From the NCBI GenBank assembly GCA_945873145.1, contig CAMCBZ010000007.1, forward strand, positions 1-64,000: a DNA stretch of 64,000 nt, written 5' to 3'. Within the stretch, counting starts at the first letter, position 1. Each line of letters opens with the position of its first letter. Positions 1 through 7,401 of this stretch are shown here, piece by piece. Under the pieces are notes generated by a model. That model was given only the letters and a program-made list of their open reading frames with translations. It did no database searches and had not been told where the DNA came from. A program made the translations under genes and the position numbers. The stretch is from an uncultured Prevotella sp. GTDB lineage: Bacteria; Bacteroidota; Bacteroidia; Bacteroidales; Bacteroidaceae.

Positions 1-30
1 AAAATCCTGTATTCCTATCGGGTATTTCAT
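1..30 (-). CDS. N-terminal fragment of AAA-ATPase / PD-(D/E)XK nuclease-like protein (DUF1703 type)
   Basis: Only the first ten codons are in the window, reading MKYPIGIQDF from an ATG at 28-30 on the minus strand; the rest lies off the left edge. This start is the hallmark beginning of a large Bacteroidota family (AAA-ATPase-like domain plus C-terminal PD-(D/E)XK nuclease-like domain) that is present in many copies in Prevotella and Porphyromonas genomes. A -7 box (TATATTTG, 61-68) lies upstream at a sensible distance. The identification rests on ten residues plus the promoter, so the family is probable and not proven. Confidence 0.55.
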   Translation of the reverse strand, partial: MKYPIGIQDF

Positions 31-60
31 CTTTGTTTCGCTTTACTTTGCTTCTTGCTG

Positions 61-68
61 CAAATATA
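61..68 (-). promoter_or_regulatory. -7 promoter box TATATTTG
   Basis: It matches the Bacteroidota TAnnTTTG -7 consensus on the minus strand and lies 30 bases upstream of the ATG of the left-edge partial gene, leaving a leader of about 25 bases. No clear -33 TTTG was found. Confidence 0.5.
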
Positions 69-102
69 CGAGTTTTACGCTATATCTGCAAACGAAAATG
101 CG

Positions 103-151
103 AAAAGCGTCAGGATCTGATGCTTTTCTGGCGCACTGGATATTTCCAGTG
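103..151. repeat. two small hairpins upstream of the palindrome array
   Basis: AAAAGCGTCAG (103-113) pairs with CTGATGCTTTT (117-127) across a 3-base loop, and CACTGG (134-139) pairs with CCAGTG (146-151). They sit just upstream of the left-edge gene's promoter and precede the larger array at 223-610. Confidence 0.6.
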
Positions 152-222
152 GGCCGATATTTGTAATCTTCTCTGGTTACGAATCTATAATTGGTTATAG
201 AGGTCCAAACTCAAGGAAAATA

Positions 223-352
223 GTCATAGGCAGGCTTTAGCTCACGATGGAGCTATGGTGTGGAAGTGATGGGGCAGCCTTTGCGAGCAAGCTCGCAGTC
301 TGCCCCATCACTTCCACACCACCCCTGACGGGGTTAAAAGCCTGCCTATGAC
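223..352. repeat. nested palindromic element 1 (multi-branched, cruciform-like)
   Basis: The outer arms are a perfect 16-bp inverted repeat (223-238 with 337-352). Inside, a perfect 22-bp inverted repeat (256-277 with 300-321) encloses GCGAGC/GCTCGC with a 2-base loop (283-296). The junctions hold two mini-hairpins, AGCTC/GAGCT (239-254) and CCCC/GGGG (322-333). The fold is a closed four-way junction with nested stems. No coding potential was seen. The same design recurs at 504-625. Confidence 0.85.
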
Positions 353-503
353 GAAAATTGCCAAGGCATAAAATTGTCCTTCGGACATAAAATAGAGCAT
401 CTCCTACTTCTGCTCACATACTATTGAGAATGCTCTGATCAGAGGATATCGGCTGCTCTATTTTATGCACTCCGCGCAATTTTACGCTTTAGCGATTTTC
501 GTC
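350..503. repeat. nested palindromic element 2
   Basis: The outer arms GACGAAAATTGCCAAGGC (350-367) and GCTTTAGCGATTTTCGTC (486-503) pair with a few G-T pairs. The next layer is GCATAAAATTG (366-376) with CAATTTTACGC (477-487). The core is a perfect 14-bp stem (386-399 with 454-467). Mini-hairpins lie at 377-385 (TCC/GGA) and at 434-445 (CTCTGATCAGAG). It shares its outer edge with element 1, so the elements abut head to tail. Confidence 0.75.
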
Positions 504-625
504 ATGGACAGGCTTGACACCGAAGGTGTGGGGCTAAAGCTATGGGGTAGGCGGCGAGCTAGCTCGCAAGACTACCCCATAGCTTTAGACCCATTGCTCC
601 ATTGGGAGCACAAGCATGGCCTTGA
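504..625. repeat. nested palindromic element 3, same design as element 1
   Basis: A perfect 17-bp inverted repeat (534-550 with 572-588) encloses the 14-base palindrome GCGAGCTAGCTCGC (554-567). It is flanked by mini-hairpins ACACC/GGTGT (517-529) and TGCTCC/GGAGCA (595-610). The outer arms (502-516 with 611-625) are imperfect. The layout matches element 1, but the long arms differ in sequence, so the fold looks conserved more than the sequence. Confidence 0.75.
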
Positions 626-767
626 TTTTCTTTTCTCTGTTCCGTTTCCTTTTGTAAATGCCAAGGTGATAAAGACAGTATAAAGATTTATATTTCCTCT
701 CACCATGTTCCACAGAAAATATCCAGTGCACCGCTTTTCGCCCTTATGGGTTGTATCACCGATGGTT

Positions 768-3254
768 TTACTTCACGGCGATGCTGATGGTTTGGCTGAT
801 GCCGCTTGCCATGCTGATCTTCACCGTGATAGTTCCCGGCTTGTGTCCGCTCCGGACGGTGGCCACGAGCATGCCGTGGAAGAGATGCATGTGAGGCTCG
901 GTGAACCGTTCCAGTGAAGTGGCGTCACCATTGCAGATGCCCTGGAAGGTTCCGGCGCCCGAGACTTCCACACGGATGTCGTCGGCAGCGTCGGGACAGA
1001 TGTTGCCGTCTTTGTCGGTCAGCGCCACGGTGATGTAGCTCAGGTCATTGCCATCGGCCGCGAGCATTTGCTTGTCGGCAGTAAGGCGAAGCGCTGCGGG
1101 AGCACCGGCAGTATGCACCGTTTCCTCTCCGGCGGCCTTTCCGTTCTTGTCATAGACGACTACCTTCAGCTCGCCCGGCTCATAGACCACGTTGTCCCAA
1201 ACGAGGCGATAGCGCGAGAGCAGGCTGTCTACCAATTTCTTGTCCATATTCTCGATGAGCTTTCCCGCTGTCGCTGACACCGACATGCGTCCTGTCTTGT
1301 GGCGGCGGCCCTGACTCTTGCCGTTGACGAAGAGCTCAGCTTCGTCATAGTCGGTGTAGCACATCACCGGTGTCACCTTGCCTTCGCGTCCCGGCCACGT
1401 CCAGTGGGGCAGCAAATGGATGGTGTGGTCGTGGCGGTTCCATACCGAGCGATAGAGATAGTAGCGGTCCTTGGGTAGTCCGGCAAGGTCACAGATGCCG
1501 AAATAGCTGCTGCGCGACGGCCAGTAGCTGTCATAGGGCGTGGGCTCGCCAAGATAGTCGAAGCCAGTCCAGACAAACTGTCCGATGGTGTAGTCCTTGT
1601 CGTCCTGCGCCATGAAGTCGCTCTCGGGCAGGTTGCTCCACGGGCAGTACTCTGTGTCGTAGCCCGAGCATTGTCCGTCGGGATAGACGTTCTTGTCTGA
1701 TACGGTAACAGGGAACTTATACACGCCACGGCTGCTCACCGTCGAAGCGGTCTCACTGCCGAGGAGAAAACCTTGCGGCAACTGCGAGATGTTACGGTCG
1801 TATTTATACACGCGGTAGTTAAATCCCGGGATGTCCATCACCTGAGCGAAGCCTGACTTCAGCGCGTCCTCAGCACGGTCCATGCCCTGGGTCACCTTGC
1901 GTGTGGGGTCGAGCCGGTGGCAGATGGCCTGCAGACGGCGTGAAATCGTCACGCCCTCCTGACTCCACTGCTCGGGAATCTCGTTGCCGATGGAGTACAT
2001 CACCAGCGAGGGATGGTTGCGGTGGTTGAGCACGAGGTGCTCGATGTCTTTGTCGGCCCACTTGTCGAAGAAGCGGGCATAGCCGTTCTTGCACTTAGGA
2101 TAGCGCCACATGTCGAAGCTCTCGGCCATGACCATCATGCCGAGCGAGTCGTAGACCTCCATCTGCATCGTCGACGGCATGTTGTGCGATGTGCGGATCG
2201 CGTCGCAGCCCATGTCCTTGAGAATCTTCACCTGACGGATGAGCGCAGCCTTGTTGACGGCAGCGCCGAGCGGCCCGAGGTCGTGGTGCAGGCAGACACC
2301 TTGGAACTTGCGGCTCACGCCATTGAGCTGGAAGCCGTGCTCACGCGAGAAGGCGATCGTGCGTATGCCCGTCTTCATGCTGCGCTTGTCCACGACGACG
2401 GTGCGGCGTCCCTTGCCTTTGATGAGTTCTATCTCGGCGCGGTAGAGCGCTGGGGTCTCGGGTGACCACAGAAGTGGCTTGTCCACCTTCATACTCAGGC
2501 TGACGCGCCCATCTTTACCCACGGGAGCTTCTGCCTGTGCGGCGAGACGCCCACTGGGCGCGTAGAGCGAGACGCGCTCGCGCAACTGCTCTCCCTGTCC
2601 TCCCATGATGCTGTCGGTGTAGTTCACGACCGCCTGCGCCGAGTCAGCCTGCTGGGTATAGAGGAAGGCCTGCCACGGATCGAGGCGTGTCTTGCCTGTG
2701 ACTACCAGGCTGACGGGGCGGTAGATGCCGCCACCGGGATACCATCGACTGCTCTCCTCACGGTTGTTGAGACTGACGACGACCTCGTTGTTTCGCCCCT
2801 TGTTGAGATAAGGTGTGATGTCAATGCGGAAAGCGTTGTAGCCATAGGCCCACCATCCTGCCAGCTTGCCATTGACATAGACGTGGGGCTCGCTCATGGC
2901 ACCGTCGAATTGCAAGTAGGCGTGAGCAGCGTCCTTCGGTACGGTCAGTGTGCGTCGGTAGAAGCCGCGGCCTATCCAAGGCAGTGCGCCCGATCGTCCC
3001 GACTTCTCGCTTTTCTCTTTCTCGCCGTTCTGTGTGATAGCCACATACTGCAAGTCCCATTTCTTGTCAAAGGGACCGCTGATAGCCCAATCGTGGGGAA
3101 TGGATACTGCCGTCCAGTTCAGGCTGTCGCGTGAGAAGAACCAGCCGTTTTGCAAATTGATTTCCTGGTGCTGACTTGTGACGCTGCTCTTGGCGAGAGC
3201 CATAGAGGGCGCGGTGGCCAACAAGGACAAAAAGAGGATGGGGAATCGTTTCAT
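768..3254 (-). CDS. glycoside hydrolase family 2, beta-galactosidase-like, secreted
   Basis: 828 residues. A signal peptide (about 1-21, ending SMALA) exports it to the periplasm. A jelly-roll sugar-binding domain (about 35-185), an Ig-like domain (about 190-300) and a TIM barrel (about 305-600) follow, then a DUF4982-like module (about 625-690) and a terminal Ig-like domain. The acid/base is Glu425 in YSIGNEIPEQ and the nucleophile is Glu501 in LLGSETAST. It is the last gene of a five-gene run with SusC, SusD, SusE and a GH53 endo-galactanase. The likely job is therefore release of galactose from galacto-oligosaccharides in the periplasm. The GH2 call is firm; exact specificity (beta-galactosidase or another GH2 activity) is inferred from context. 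Confidence 0.9.
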   Translation of the reverse strand: MKRFPILFLSLLATAPSMALAKSSVTSQHQEINLQNGWFFSRDSLNWTAVSIPHDWAISGPFDKKWDLQYVAITQNGEKEKSEKSGRSGALPWIGRGFYRRTLTVPKDAAHAYLQFDGAMSEPHVYVNGKLAGWWAYGYNAFRIDITPYLNKGRNNEVVVSLNNREESSRWYPGGGIYRPVSLVVTGKTRLDPWQAFLYTQQADSAQAVVNYTDSIMGGQGEQLRERVSLYAPSGRLAAQAEAPVGKDGRVSLSMKVDKPLLWSPETPALYRAEIELIKGKGRRTVVVDKRSMKTGIRTIAFSREHGFQLNGVSRKFQGVCLHHDLGPLGAAVNKAALIRQVKILKDMGCDAIRTSHNMPSTMQMEVYDSLGMMVMAESFDMWRYPKCKNGYARFFDKWADKDIEHLVLNHRNHPSLVMYSIGNEIPEQWSQEGVTISRRLQAICHRLDPTRKVTQGMDRAEDALKSGFAQVMDIPGFNYRVYKYDRNISQLPQGFLLGSETASTVSSRGVYKFPVTVSDKNVYPDGQCSGYDTEYCPWSNLPESDFMAQDDKDYTIGQFVWTGFDYLGEPTPYDSYWPSRSSYFGICDLAGLPKDRYYLYRSVWNRHDHTIHLLPHWTWPGREGKVTPVMCYTDYDEAELFVNGKSQGRRHKTGRMSVSATAGKLIENMDKKLVDSLLSRYRLVWDNVVYEPGELKVVVYDKNGKAAGEETVHTAGAPAALRLTADKQMLAADGNDLSYITVALTDKDGNICPDAADDIRVEVSGAGTFQGICNGDATSLERFTEPHMHLFHGMLVATVRSGHKPGTITVKISMASGISQTISIAVK

Positions 3255-3338
3255 GTTATCGTTTTATCTGTTAGAATCTATGGGAGCTGTGGACAATGCC
3301 TGTCCGCAGCCCCCATTTCGTGTTAAGCGTCGTTTACA

Positions 3339-4385
3339 TCATCTGAAAGCGTTGAGCGCCTTGGTGGGTTTTCCGCTGTTGTCGAAAGCACCTTTGCCAT
3401 ATTGCTTCCAACCATTGTAGCATTCCGGCTCCCAATAGAAGACACCCTCGCAGGCAGCGACCTTCTTGGCACCGCTGACAAACCGCTCCAGACAGTCGGC
3501 AGCAACAGGTGAATCCCAGGGCATGCCGATCTCGCTGGCAATCACGTCCGTGCCATAGGTTTGCTTCAGCGTGGTCATGTTGGCGAGACAGTCGTCCACT
3601 TCGCTAGCCCAGTCGCTGTCGTCGGGATAGAGGCTCATGCCGATGACATCCCATTTGCCTCCTGCGGCTTTCAGACCGTTGAAGAGCCATGTGAACTTGC
3701 CGAGCTTGTTGCCCTGGTCCACATGCACGATGACCTTGGTCTTGGGGTACACTTCCTTGGCGGCATCATACCCGGCATTGACCAGTTGGGCGAAGTTTGC
3801 AAAGTTGCCGTCCGATGCTTTACCCATCGGCCAAAGCATGCCCGTTGTGGTCTCGTTGCCTACCTGCACCCATTCCACGCTGTCGATGCCAGCCTTTTTC
3901 AGAGCTTCCAGCACGGTCTTGGTATGGTTGGCTACGGCTTGTTTCATCTCGTCCAGCGTGTAGTTCTTCCAGGCGGCAGGAATATTCTGCTTACTGGGGT
4001 CAGCCCATGAGTCGGAATAGTGGAAGTCGATCATCAGTCTCATGCCGAGGTTGTGGGCGCGGGCAGCTTTGGCCACCATGTCTTGTTGGCCACACCACCC
4101 GTCGGAGGGGTCCACCCAGACGCGCAGTCGGATGGCGTTCATACCCATCGACCGCAGGATCTTCATGCAGTCGTCCTTTCGTCCGGTCGAGTCATAGAAG
4201 GCGATGTCGTTGGCCTCCATCTCGGTCAGCCAGCTCACATCGGCCCCTTTGGCAAAGCCTGTCATGTCGTAGGTCTTTGCCTGTTGTGCGCCTACCGTGT
4301 CGTCATCGCTGCATGCCGAGAGTGAGATGGCAAACAGACTGAGCAGAGCGGCAGCGGCCGTCTTGATGAAATCTATCTTTTTCAT
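3339..4385 (-). CDS. GH53 endo-beta-1,4-galactanase, surface lipoprotein
   Basis: 348 residues, usual for GH53 (arabinogalactan endo-beta-1,4-galactanase). The signal peptide ends in the lipobox SLSAC (Cys25), so it is a lipoprotein, probably on the cell surface. The barrel starts at about residue 44 (FAKGADVSWL). The acid/base is Glu178 (QVGNET) and the nucleophile Glu285 (ASEIGMPW), both intact. It cuts pectic galactan (type I arabinogalactan side chains) into oligosaccharides for uptake by the neighbouring SusCD pair. It lies 84 bases upstream of the GH2 gene and 58 bases downstream of the SusE-like gene on the same strand. Confidence 0.93.
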   Translation of the reverse strand: MKKIDFIKTAAAALLSLFAISLSACSDDDTVGAQQAKTYDMTGFAKGADVSWLTEMEANDIAFYDSTGRKDDCMKILRSMGMNAIRLRVWVDPSDGWCGQQDMVAKAARAHNLGMRLMIDFHYSDSWADPSKQNIPAAWKNYTLDEMKQAVANHTKTVLEALKKAGIDSVEWVQVGNETTTGMLWPMGKASDGNFANFAQLVNAGYDAAKEVYPKTKVIVHVDQGNKLGKFTWLFNGLKAAGGKWDVIGMSLYPDDSDWASEVDDCLANMTTLKQTYGTDVIASEIGMPWDSPVAADCLERFVSGAKKVAACEGVFYWEPECYNGWKQYGKGAFDNSGKPTKALNAFR

Positions 4386-4443
4386 GTTTACTCTTTATTA
4401 TATATGTTTGTTATTGAGGATTTATTATCTTTGATATGGAAAA

Positions 4444-5793
4444 CTATTTGCTGTAGCTCCACGTCATCGTGTTGAGGTTGGCGGTGACGGTCAGCGTTGT
4501 TCCAGACTCGAAATCATCTTTGAACCAGATGTTCCAGGCATCCTCTGCTGAAGATAGGGTGAACAGATTGCTGGGGTCAGAGCCATACCAGATGTTGTTT
4601 TCCGTGTCCACGAATTTGAAGTTCTCCCACTGCGTGGCTTTATAGGTACCGGTGTACACACCCTTCGTTGCCGTTTGATTGAGCGTGGCGATCTGGGTGC
4701 TGCCGTCTTTGGTGTACATGGCGAGTGTGGCGGGCAGCGGTGTCTCTGGTTTCTCTTCCGGTTTTTTCTCACCTTCCACCACAGAGAAGTGGAACTGTGC
4801 ATCAGCGGCCTGGATGGCGAGCGTCACGGTGTAGGTGCCACCTTTGGCGAGTGTGGTGTCAGCCAGCGTGAGGCTGATGTCCTTCGAAGTCGAAGTGCGG
4901 GTCTCGGTGTTGTATTCCTTGGCATCAGCTTTGGCAGAGAGTGTGGTGTTGTCGTCCACTTTCATCACAGCACTCCATGAGTCGGTAGAACTGTCGTAGG
5001 TCAGTTCGGTGCCGTTTACTTTCACGGTTATGATGTTGGCGGCACTCCATGTCTTGCTCTTCGTGTCGACCGTGACAAACCAGTCGCCCTTGCCGTCGGC
5101 AAACCAGCAGTTCCATGCGTCGGAAGCATCAGAGAGCTCAAACTCGTGACCGCCGACACCATAGTTGCCCCACAGTGTGCCGTCCTTCTCCTGGAACCAG
5201 CAGTTGAGCCAGGCCGAGGCCTTCATGTAGCCGGTGTAGATGCCATTCTCCGAGGGAGAGAACAGTTGTGCGATGACATCGGTCTTGTCCTTGTTGAGTA
5301 CGTTGACGCTGTTCATGTGGATGGTGTAGGGCGTGACCATTACTTTGCACACATTGCTGTAGGACGGCGTCATGTTGTCGCCCTCTTTCGACATGATGCG
5401 GAAGTAGAGCGGTGCCTCGGTGTCGGGTGTCAGTCCGAGACCTTTCGCCAGACTGTTCAGGTCTGCTCCCGTGTAAGCCTTGGAGAGGTTGGTCACTGTG
5501 GTCTGTGAGCAGTGCTCAAAGTTGTCGTTGGGAGCCACTTGCAGATAGGTTTTCAGCAGGCCGTCGGCAGCCGTTTTGGTAGAGTCTGACGACAACAGGT
5601 CGGGGTTTTTCCAGGCCAGTGACAGTACAATCTTGTCCTTGTTACCAACCGACAGCGGTACCTCGTCGGTGGAGGCTACGAGCGAAGAAGAGCCGAATCC
5701 ATTGAGATAGATGAGGTCCCCGTCCTTGTTGCAGCCCCACAGGCTGAACAGAATAGTCGACAGGACGATGAAACGATATAATAGCTTGTTCAT
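4444..5793 (-). CDS. SusE-like outer-membrane glycan-binding lipoprotein
   Basis: 449 residues. The N-terminus has a lipobox (SLWGC). Residues about 40-155 resemble the SusE N-terminal Ig-like domain. Two W-rich modules follow, at about 175-250 (GIYTGYMKASAWLNCWF) and about 375-449 (GVYTGTYKATQWENFKF). The two modules share the pattern G-x-YTG-x-x-K-A-x-x-W and end in a T-W-S strand, so they look like tandem carbohydrate-binding domains. It lies 12 bases after the SusD gene. The substrate, galactan, is inferred from the GH53 and GH2 genes in the same operon. Confidence 0.82.
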   Translation of the reverse strand: MNKLLYRFIVLSTILFSLWGCNKDGDLIYLNGFGSSSLVASTDEVPLSVGNKDKIVLSLAWKNPDLLSSDSTKTAADGLLKTYLQVAPNDNFEHCSQTTVTNLSKAYTGADLNSLAKGLGLTPDTEAPLYFRIMSKEGDNMTPSYSNVCKVMVTPYTIHMNSVNVLNKDKTDVIAQLFSPSENGIYTGYMKASAWLNCWFQEKDGTLWGNYGVGGHEFELSDASDAWNCWFADGKGDWFVTVDTKSKTWSAANIITVKVNGTELTYDSSTDSWSAVMKVDDNTTLSAKADAKEYNTETRTSTSKDISLTLADTTLAKGGTYTVTLAIQAADAQFHFSVVEGEKKPEEKPETPLPATLAMYTKDGSTQIATLNQTATKGVYTGTYKATQWENFKFVDTENNIWYGSDPSNLFTLSSAEDAWNIWFKDDFESGTTLTVTANLNTMTWSYSK

Positions 5794-5805
5794 GGTGTGT
5801 TGTGA

Positions 5806-7389
5806 TCAATAGTTTTCGTTATTCAGGTTGGGATTGGCCGTGAGGTCGGTTGTCGGGATGGGGTAGATGTTGTACTTGCTGTCTACGGCCATTCCCTCCT
5901 TGGTGCCGCCCTTCCATTGCCACAGGTATTTCGACGTGGTGAAGGCACCGAAGCGGATGAGGTCGGTACGGCGCTGGCATTCCAGATAGAGTTCGCGTGC
6001 ACGCTCGTCGAGCAGGAAGTCAGTGGTCAGCTCGTTGACCTTGATGTTTCCGCTCTTATTGCCGTATGCGCGCTCGCGCAAAGCGTTGACATAGGCGAGG
6101 GCCTGGTCGAGGGTGCCGCCTTGTCCTCCGCGCACCACCGCCTCGGCATACATCAGGTAGACATCAGCCAGACGGAAGAGCGGGAAGTCGGTGTTCACGC
6201 CACCGTCGGCTGTGTTGGAGGCCTGCTGTCCGTCGTCGGTCAGATTGGTCCATTTTGTGGGGAAGTATCCCTGTGTCTGGTCGTCCACCTTGTCGAGATA
6301 CTGACTCTGACCCTTGGTGAAGAACATGAAGCGCTTGTCGCCGTCGGCAAACTTAGAAGTCAGTTCGCCACGTGAGCGGAACATGCCCCATGCCTTCGTC
6401 ACGCCATAGTCAGCGGGATTGAGGTCGGCCGAGGTGTTGCCCAGTTCACCGCAGATGATGTAGGTGGTTGTGCCCCATGTCACCGTGTGCTTGGCGTCGA
6501 CGGGCAGTGCGAAGATGATTTCATCGGTGCGCTTGTCGTTGTCGGCGTTGAAGAGCTTGGCGTAGTCGCTGTGGAGCTTATAGCCCTGTGCGATGGCTTT
6601 GTTGCAGGCCTGGATGCACTCCGTGTACTTCTGCTTGCCGGTGTACACTTCGGCGTTGAGGTAAAGACGGGCGAGCAACGTGTAGGCGGCACCTTGCGAG
6701 GCACGTCCGTAAGGACACTCACTGGCGGGGTAGAGGTCGGTGACGCAGTCTTTCAGTTCACTCTCGATATAGTCGAAGGTCTGCTGAGGCTCATAGCGCG
6801 GTGGCGTGAAGCTGCCCACAGGATCGTTCTCGGTGACAAAGGGGATGTAGCGGAACAGATCGAGCGCATGATAATAGAACAGTGCACGCATGAACCGGGC
6901 CTCGGCACGGTAGTGGCGCAGGTTGTCCTGGTCGGCGCCGCTGGCAGCAGCGATTGTCTCGGTAGAGCAATGACGCAGGAACTCGTTGCACAGCGTGATG
7001 TTGTAATAGATGCGATAATACATGTCCGACACCCACGGGTCGTTGGCGTCCCATGACAGATAGGTCAGGTCGCCGGTCTTGTCACCCGAGAGCCAGGTCG
7101 AGGCCACCTCGTCGGTGCCGTCTTCCTGAAGGTTGAAGAAGTCGCGCATGTAGTCCTGTCCCTCATTGCTTGACAGGTCGGGGTTGTCACCGCCCTTGCC
7201 TTGGCCGGTGGTGGTCATGGAGGTGTATATCTTACCCAGTACGGCACGGTAGTTCTCCATGGAGTTGTACACCTCTTTTGAGGTAGTCTCTGTGTGGGGA
7301 TACTGGTCGAGGCTTTCCGTGCACGCTGAGAGCGAGACCGACAGAGCACCGGCCAGAAGTATGTGGCTGATAATAGATGTTTTTTTCAT
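5806..7389 (-). CDS. susD: SusD/RagB-family starch-binding-like outer-membrane lipoprotein
   Basis: 527 residues. The signal peptide ends in lipobox LSAC (Cys23), followed by the typical SusD opening TESLDQYP. The helical RagB/SusD fold is recognisable from ARFMRALFYYHALDLF and from the C-terminal ERARELYLECQRRTDLIRFG. It forms the lid of the SusC transporter and captures oligosaccharides at the surface. It lies 12 bases downstream of SusC, in the fixed SusC-SusD order. Symbol susD is used in the family sense only; the ligand is probably galactan oligosaccharides. Confidence 0.93.
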   Translation of the reverse strand: MKKTSIISHILLAGALSVSLSACTESLDQYPHTETTSKEVYNSMENYRAVLGKIYTSMTTTGQGKGGDNPDLSSNEGQDYMRDFFNLQEDGTDEVASTWLSGDKTGDLTYLSWDANDPWVSDMYYRIYYNITLCNEFLRHCSTETIAAASGADQDNLRHYRAEARFMRALFYYHALDLFRYIPFVTENDPVGSFTPPRYEPQQTFDYIESELKDCVTDLYPASECPYGRASQGAAYTLLARLYLNAEVYTGKQKYTECIQACNKAIAQGYKLHSDYAKLFNADNDKRTDEIIFALPVDAKHTVTWGTTTYIICGELGNTSADLNPADYGVTKAWGMFRSRGELTSKFADGDKRFMFFTKGQSQYLDKVDDQTQGYFPTKWTNLTDDGQQASNTADGGVNTDFPLFRLADVYLMYAEAVVRGGQGGTLDQALAYVNALRERAYGNKSGNIKVNELTTDFLLDERARELYLECQRRTDLIRFGAFTTSKYLWQWKGGTKEGMAVDSKYNIYPIPTTDLTANPNLNNENY

Positions 7390-7401
7390 GGTTGAGAGTG
7401 T

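Noticed and set aside
223..352. Integron attC site or retron RNA
   Set aside because: No integrase or reverse transcriptase gene is nearby, and the nested four-way layout is unlike attC.
465..683. Short open frame within the palindrome array
   Set aside because: It runs through nested inverted repeats and has no protein-like composition.
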